Positions 5,973-9,961 of a stretch of 9,961 nucleotides of DNA are shown here, piece after piece. This DNA is from Fidelibacterota bacterium. Its GTDB lineage: Bacteria > Fidelibacterota > UBA2242. The translations under genes and the position numbers were made by a program. The stretch spans positions 1-9,961 of the forward strand of contig JAGLWX010000145.1 of assembly GCA_023133185.1 (NCBI GenBank). The letters run 5' to 3'. Under the pieces are notes generated by a model. That model ran no database searches and was not told where the DNA came from. It saw only the letters and a program-made list of their open reading frames with translations. How positions within the stretch are numbered: the stretch's first letter is position 1; each line of letters starts with the position of its first letter.

Positions 5973-7982
5973 ATGACTAATTATTTTCATAAGATCAGAA
6001 AACGAACCCGGATTATTTCCCTTTTTCTACTGCTTTTTTGGGGAGCGTTGATCGGTCGTCTGTTTACAATTCAAGTCATCAATTCAACAGGATACCAGGA
6101 AAGCTGTAAGAACCAGGCTGATTATCGCAGGATAATTCATCCCATTAGAGGTACGATTTACGACAGGAACCAAAAAGCCCTTACTATGGATATTGTTCAG
6201 TACAACATCGCGGTTCACCCCTATTTAATAAAGAATAAAGAAAAAATTGCCGGTGAGTTAAGCGCTTTAATAAAGCCAAAGTATGCAGCGTATCTCAAAA
6301 CCTTACAATCCGACAGAACTTTTGTCTGGCTGGAAAAAGATATCTTGCATAGCGAAATTCAGCCTTTCCTGGAAAAGTACCAGTATCATTCCGGATTTGC
6401 TATTGAACGCAAAGTCCGTCGGAGTTATCCATTTGGAGAAATCGCGGGACAACTAATCGGGTTAACTGATATCGATAATCATGGTATCATAGGACTTGAA
6501 AAGGAATTGGAGCCCTATGTATGTGGTACTCCAGGCTGGCAGGTAGCAATGAAAGATGGCTGGGGTCGATTAAATAATCGCCCTGATCTGCCCTATAAGG
6601 AAGCTATTAACGGCAATGATATCACCTTAACAATAGACCATGAATATCAGATTATATTGCATGAAGAATTATTAAATGCCTTTGAAAAACATAATGCCGA
6701 TAAAGCCATGGGGATTATTATTAACCCCAAAAACGGTGAAATACTTGCCATATCGACTATTCCCGAATTTGATCCAAATATGCCGAATAATTATCCGGTT
6801 TCAGCTCAGATAAATAGCGTGGTCACTGATATTTTTGAACCGGGTTCAACTTACAAGATCGTAACCGCCACCGCAGCCTTTGAAGGAGATAAAGTCCAAC
6901 CGGGAGATAGTATCTATTGTGAAGATGGTCATATTAAGATCGGAAAGACTATTATCCACGATCATAAAAAATACAGCACCCTATCATTTGCCGATGTAAT
7001 TAAAAAAAGCAGTAATATTGGGACAATTAAAGTTGCCCGGAAGATTGGAAAAGACCAGGTCTTTAAATATGTCCGGCGGTACGGTTTTGGAGCGAAAACC
7101 GACATTCAATTTCCAGGTGAACAGGAAGGCATTATTCATCCGTTGAAAAAATGGAATGACCTGATGCTTGCCCAGGTGGCAATTGGTCACGGAGTTTGTT
7201 GTACAGCGTTGCAATTGGCAAATGCTTATGCCGCTATCGCAAATGGCGGTTATTTATTAAAGCCGCAGTTAGTTAAAAAAATCGAAACAAAAGACGGGAT
7301 TTTATTGTACGAGGGAAAACCCCAATATATCCGCCGCGTTGCGTCTGCTGAAACCATGATTTTGATGAGAGACCTGCTACGGCTGACCGTCAAAAGCGGA
7401 ACCGGTTTGAAGGCAGACATCAACGGTATGGCAATCGCCGGAAAAACCGGTACAGCTCAGAAAGTAACTAAAAAAGGCTATAGTCAAACTGATTATGTTG
7501 CAACGTTTGTTGGATTTTTCCCTGTTAACGATCCTAAATTGCTCTGTGTCATCGTCGTTGATAACCCAAAAGGTATAAACCATACCGGTGGTAGCGTTTC
7601 CGCTCCGGTAGTCAAAGAAATATTTAAACGTATTGTTAATCTCTCAGATGACCTGTTTTTCCGGGAGGACCAACTCCAAACACCCCAATTGAAGCTGGTT
7701 AATTCTGCTCTTCAACCTAAGTTAAGTTTTGTTCAAACTGCTGCCGCCGCACCACGAGAATCCCGTGTTCGCCTTTCAACGTATCAATATGTACAGCGCA
7801 TGCCTGATCTGCGCGGCAAACCACTCCGACAGGCTGTGGCAATCCTTCAAACAATGGGCGTCGAAACCAACGTTCAGGGAACCGGAGTTGTAACATCTCA
7901 ATATCCTCAAGCAGATTCGCCGGTCACATCTAATACACAGTGTACAATCAATCTGGAACCGAGGAGTGTGAATCTTGAGTAG
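5973..7982 (+). CDS. ftsI: Division transpeptidase FtsI/PBP (class B) with C-terminal PASTA domain
   Basis: 669 residues. A short basic cytoplasmic tail precedes one transmembrane helix (about 14-32). The PBP dimerisation domain begins near PIRGTIYDRN (57-66). The transpeptidase domain carries all three active-site motifs: S292-T-Y-K295 (in FEPGSTYK), S346-S-N348 and K491-T-G-T494. S292 is the acyl-enzyme serine and K295 the general base. A Pro/Ala-containing linker leads to a single PASTA domain (about 608-667, beginning MPDLRGKPL), as in SpoVD-like and FCB FtsI proteins. It should crosslink septal peptidoglycan outside the inner membrane, in complex with FtsW and FtsL. The ATG at 5973 is the first start in its short open stretch, four bases after the ftsL stop. 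AGGA ends just two bases upstream, the same tight layout as at mraZ. The 3' end overlaps murE. Confidence 0.97.
   Translation: MTNYFHKIRKRTRIISLFLLLFWGALIGRLFTIQVINSTGYQESCKNQADYRRIIHPIRGTIYDRNQKALTMDIVQYNIAVHPYLIKNKEKIAGELSALIKPKYAAYLKTLQSDRTFVWLEKDILHSEIQPFLEKYQYHSGFAIERKVRRSYPFGEIAGQLIGLTDIDNHGIIGLEKELEPYVCGTPGWQVAMKDGWGRLNNRPDLPYKEAINGNDITLTIDHEYQIILHEELLNAFEKHNADKAMGIIINPKNGEILAISTIPEFDPNMPNNYPVSAQINSVVTDIFEPGSTYKIVTATAAFEGDKVQPGDSIYCEDGHIKIGKTIIHDHKKYSTLSFADVIKKSSNIGTIKVARKIGKDQVFKYVRRYGFGAKTDIQFPGEQEGIIHPLKKWNDLMLAQVAIGHGVCCTALQLANAYAAIANGGYLLKPQLVKKIETKDGILLYEGKPQYIRRVASAETMILMRDLLRLTVKSGTGLKADINGMAIAGKTGTAQKVTKKGYSQTDYVATFVGFFPVNDPKLLCVIVVDNPKGINHTGGSVSAPVVKEIFKRIVNLSDDLFFREDQLQTPQLKLVNSALQPKLSFVQTAAAAPRESRVRLSTYQYVQRMPDLRGKPLRQAVAILQTMGVETNVQGTGVVTSQYPQADSPVTSNTQCTINLEPRSVNLE
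7961..7966 (+). promoter_or_regulatory. Strong ribosome-binding site that fixes the murE TTG start
   Basis: GAGGAG, 8 bases before the TTG at 7975, is one of the best Shine-Dalgarno matches in the window. It lies inside the end of ftsI and supports the TTG start, which gives an 8-base overlap with ftsI. Confidence 0.75.
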
Positions 7983-9429
7983 GGTTTTACGCGATATACT
8001 GGAAAATATTGATTATGGACTATACGGAGAACTTCCAACTGAAATAAGCGCTATTTCAAATAATTCAAAGAAAATCACTGCCGGGGATTTGTTCTTTGCT
8101 ATACGTGGAACACAAACAGATGGACATCAATACATCCCTCAGGCAATTCAAAATGGCGCCATCGCAATTGTAACTGAACAATATCAGGAAAATATCAATA
8201 TTCCACAGATTGTCGTGTCAAATGGCAGATCGGCGTTATCAACCGCTGCGGCAAATTATTACGATAATCCATCAAACAAATTAACTGTTATCGGTGTGAC
8301 AGGCACAAACGGAAAAACAACGACTGTTTACCTTTTAAACGCAATCTTACAAACAGCCGGAATTGCATGTGGATCAATTGGGACACTCGGATACTCAATT
8401 AATGAAAAATTTTTTCCTCTCAATTTAACTACTCCCGATTCACTGCAATTACAGCAGATTCTTGCAGAGATGGTAAATGAAAAGGTCGATGTGCTTGTGA
8501 TGGAAGTATCATCTCATGCCCTATCATTGAACAGGGTTGACGATATCCGATTTACCGGAGGGGTTTTTACAAATATTTCGCAAGATCACCTGGACTTTTA
8601 TTCAACCATCGATAACTATGTCGATGCCAAACTGGAATTATTCCGGAAAATACTCAAAACAGGGTTTCGTTTATCAAATATTGACGATTCCTATTCAGAT
8701 AAATTCAATGCGACAGGTGACGCACAATTATTCACTTATTCCATAGCTTCGCAGGCTGATTTCACCTGGAAAAGCGATATCAAATATAAAACCGGAATAG
8801 AAGGAACAATTACATCCAAAAATATCTCTATTCCAATTAAAAGTTCACTGTCGGGCTATTATAATCTCAGTAATATTCTGGCTGCCTCGACATCAGCAAT
8901 CCAGTTAGGAATACAACCATCAGTTATCAGTCAGGCAATTGCAAAAGTTGATTACATTCCGGGGCGACTCCAGGAAATCAGAAAGCAAGGTTTTCCCCGA
9001 GTATTTATTGACTATGCCCATACGCCGGACGCGATCGTCAATGTGTTGGGAGCATTAAAAGACATCGTTCCATCCGACGGAAAATTAGTAACGGTTTTTG
9101 GCTGCGGCGGCAATCGCGACAAAAACAAGCGCCCCAAAATGGCTAAGGCTGCCGCGTCATTGTCGGATTCTGTCATCATTACTACTGACAATCCCCGCTT
9201 TGAGGATCCGGAAGCAATTATCAAAGACGCCGTTAAGGGATTCGATAAAAATGAGAACTATATAAAAATCACAGATCGCAAGGCAGCAATTCAATTTGCC
9301 ATCGAGAACAGTTCAACGAAAGATATTGTCGCCATACTTGGCAAAGGACACGAAAATTATCAGGAAATTAACGGCGTTAGACATCCTTTTAGCGACGTTA
9401 AAATTGTTGAGGAACTTTTCGGAAAATAA
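7975..9429 (+). CDS. murE: UDP-MurNAc-L-Ala-D-Glu:meso-2,6-diaminopimelate ligase MurE
   Basis: 484 residues with the three-domain Mur ligase layout. The N-terminal UDP-substrate domain contains SNNSKKITAGDLFFAIRG (28-45). The ATP-binding domain has GTNGKTT (110-116), LTTPDS, MEVSSHAL and NISQDHLDFY, plus the lysine expected to be carbamylated (K219). The C-terminal domain has PGRLQEI, DYAHTPDA, FGCGGNRDKNKRP, D405-N-P-R408 and GKGHENYQ. The DNPR motif marks enzymes adding meso-diaminopimelate; lysine-adding enzymes lack this Arg. It is a cytosolic step of peptidoglycan precursor synthesis. The start is TTG at 7975, chosen because of GAGGAG 8 bases upstream and because MSRVLRDIL is a natural N-terminus. 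The start overlaps ftsI by 8 bases, suggesting coupled translation. The amino-acid specificity also supports a Gram-negative host. Confidence 0.97.
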   Translation: MSRVLRDILENIDYGLYGELPTEISAISNNSKKITAGDLFFAIRGTQTDGHQYIPQAIQNGAIAIVTEQYQENINIPQIVVSNGRSALSTAAANYYDNPSNKLTVIGVTGTNGKTTTVYLLNAILQTAGIACGSIGTLGYSINEKFFPLNLTTPDSLQLQQILAEMVNEKVDVLVMEVSSHALSLNRVDDIRFTGGVFTNISQDHLDFYSTIDNYVDAKLELFRKILKTGFRLSNIDDSYSDKFNATGDAQLFTYSIASQADFTWKSDIKYKTGIEGTITSKNISIPIKSSLSGYYNLSNILAASTSAIQLGIQPSVISQAIAKVDYIPGRLQEIRKQGFPRVFIDYAHTPDAIVNVLGALKDIVPSDGKLVTVFGCGGNRDKNKRPKMAKAAASLSDSVIITTDNPRFEDPEAIIKDAVKGFDKNENYIKITDRKAAIQFAIENSSTKDIVAILGKGHENYQEINGVRHPFSDVKIVEELFGK

Positions 9430-9961
9430 ATGATCAGCACAGAATTTATCAGAAATATTAATATGGGATCGTTAGTTAATTTCGACGGCAGTATCTCCAA
9501 TGTGACGATTGACAGCCGAAAAGTCACCGCCGGTTCGATGTTTGTCGCTCTACCCGGAGAAAATGTGAATGGTCATGAATTTGTAAAATCCGCAACAGCA
9601 GGGGGCGCTGTTTTAAGCATCGTTTCAAAAAAATGGGCTAAACAGACAGACGTCTCGGGTCTGCCCTTATGGATTGTAGAATCCCCGGAAAAAGCGCTCC
9701 AGCAGTTAGCGGCAACCTGGAGAGATCAGTTTGATATTCCGGTTTTGGCAATTACCGGAACTAACGGTAAAACGACAATAAGAATTATGTGTGAATCAAT
9801 TTTGAAACACAAATATGATTTACATTCTACCAGTGGAAATTTGAACAACCACCTTGGATTGCCACTCACCTTGCTGACGCTAAATGAATCCTACACGTTC
9901 AGCCTTTTGGAGCTCGGCACCAATCACTTCGGAGAGATTGCTTTTCTCTGTGAATTGTGTA
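9430..9961 (+). CDS. murF: UDP-MurNAc-tripeptide:D-Ala-D-Ala ligase MurF, 3' partial
   Basis: 177 codons are visible and the frame is open at the right edge. The N-terminal domain has TIDSRKVTAGSMFVALPGEN, typical of MurF/MurE. The ATP loop is GTNGKTT (110-116), and the MurF-specific stretch TSGNLNNHLGLPLTLL is followed by LELGTNHFGEIAFL, the usual 'MGAN..GEI..L' equivalent. MurF adds D-alanyl-D-alanine to the UDP-MurNAc tripeptide in the cytosol, the step directly after MurE. After the P-loop, the usual TKE is replaced by IRI (GKTTIRIM). The ATG begins immediately after the murE TAA (9427-9429), with GGA 6 bases upstream and GAGGAA (9409-9414) further back, so translation is likely coupled to murE. 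Confidence 0.95.
   Translation, partial: MISTEFIRNINMGSLVNFDGSISNVTIDSRKVTAGSMFVALPGENVNGHEFVKSATAGGAVLSIVSKKWAKQTDVSGLPLWIVESPEKALQQLAATWRDQFDIPVLAITGTNGKTTIRIMCESILKHKYDLHSTSGNLNNHLGLPLTLLTLNESYTFSLLELGTNHFGEIAFLCELC

Noticed and set aside
8537..8746. 69-codon plus-strand frame inside murE
   Set aside because: It sits within conserved MurE ligase motifs in another frame and has no independent start signals or known similarity.
7975..9961. Possible gene duplication of murE and murF
   Set aside because: The shared P-loop and N-terminal patterns are the normal Mur ligase superfamily relationship; the specific motifs (DNPR versus NLNNHLG) are distinct.
1..9961. tRNA, rRNA, CRISPR array, transposase or a novel defence-type system
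   Set aside because: Almost the whole window is explained by recognised genes; I saw no clover-leaf, spaced direct-repeat array or transposase motif.

Overview
The window is a Gram-negative, moderately AT-rich bacterial chromosome segment. It carries the start of a division and cell-wall (dcw/mra) cluster, preceded by a surface-protein processing gene. The combination of a PorU-like type IX secretion sortase with a YPNPF-type C-terminal domain, a meso-diaminopimelate-type MurE (DNPR motif), a PASTA-bearing division transpeptidase and sparse Shine-Dalgarno use points to the FCB superphylum. Candidates are Marinimicrobia, Calditrichota, KSB1 or Ignavibacteria-like lineages. The phylum is an inference; nothing here fixes it.

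Layout, all genes on the + strand. (1) 1-2405: the 3' part of a C25-family PorU-like sortase, overlapping by ATGA with maf, a YhdE-type Maf nucleotide pyrophosphatase (2402-3004). (2) 3005-3324: a 320-base gap with a strong GC-rich double-stem inverted repeat (3143-3192), flanked by diverged copies of a short AT-rich motif. (3) 3325-4116: a RodZ-like membrane protein (cytoplasmic HTH, one TM segment, extracytoplasmic C-terminal domain). (4) 4117-4247: a very good sigma70-type promoter and a phased series of GGG/CCC boxes, read as the MraZ operator. (5) 4248-9961: mraZ, rsmH, ftsL, ftsI (with PASTA), murE and the 5' part of murF, tightly packed and presumably one operon.

How the genes fit together: RodZ is linked to MreB-directed elongation. 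MraZ and RsmH set cluster expression and 16S rRNA methylation. FtsL and FtsI belong to the divisome, and MurE and MurF build the stem peptide of the peptidoglycan precursor. Maf links growth and division to nucleotide housekeeping. PorU processes cargo of the type IX system and is probably a separate unit with maf.

The genes are canonical; I do not see a novel multi-gene system. The most interesting material is non-coding: the promoter-overlapping array of GGG/CCC triplets before mraZ, which also creates a small upstream reading frame with a better ribosome site than mraZ, and the double-stem repeat between maf and rodZ.
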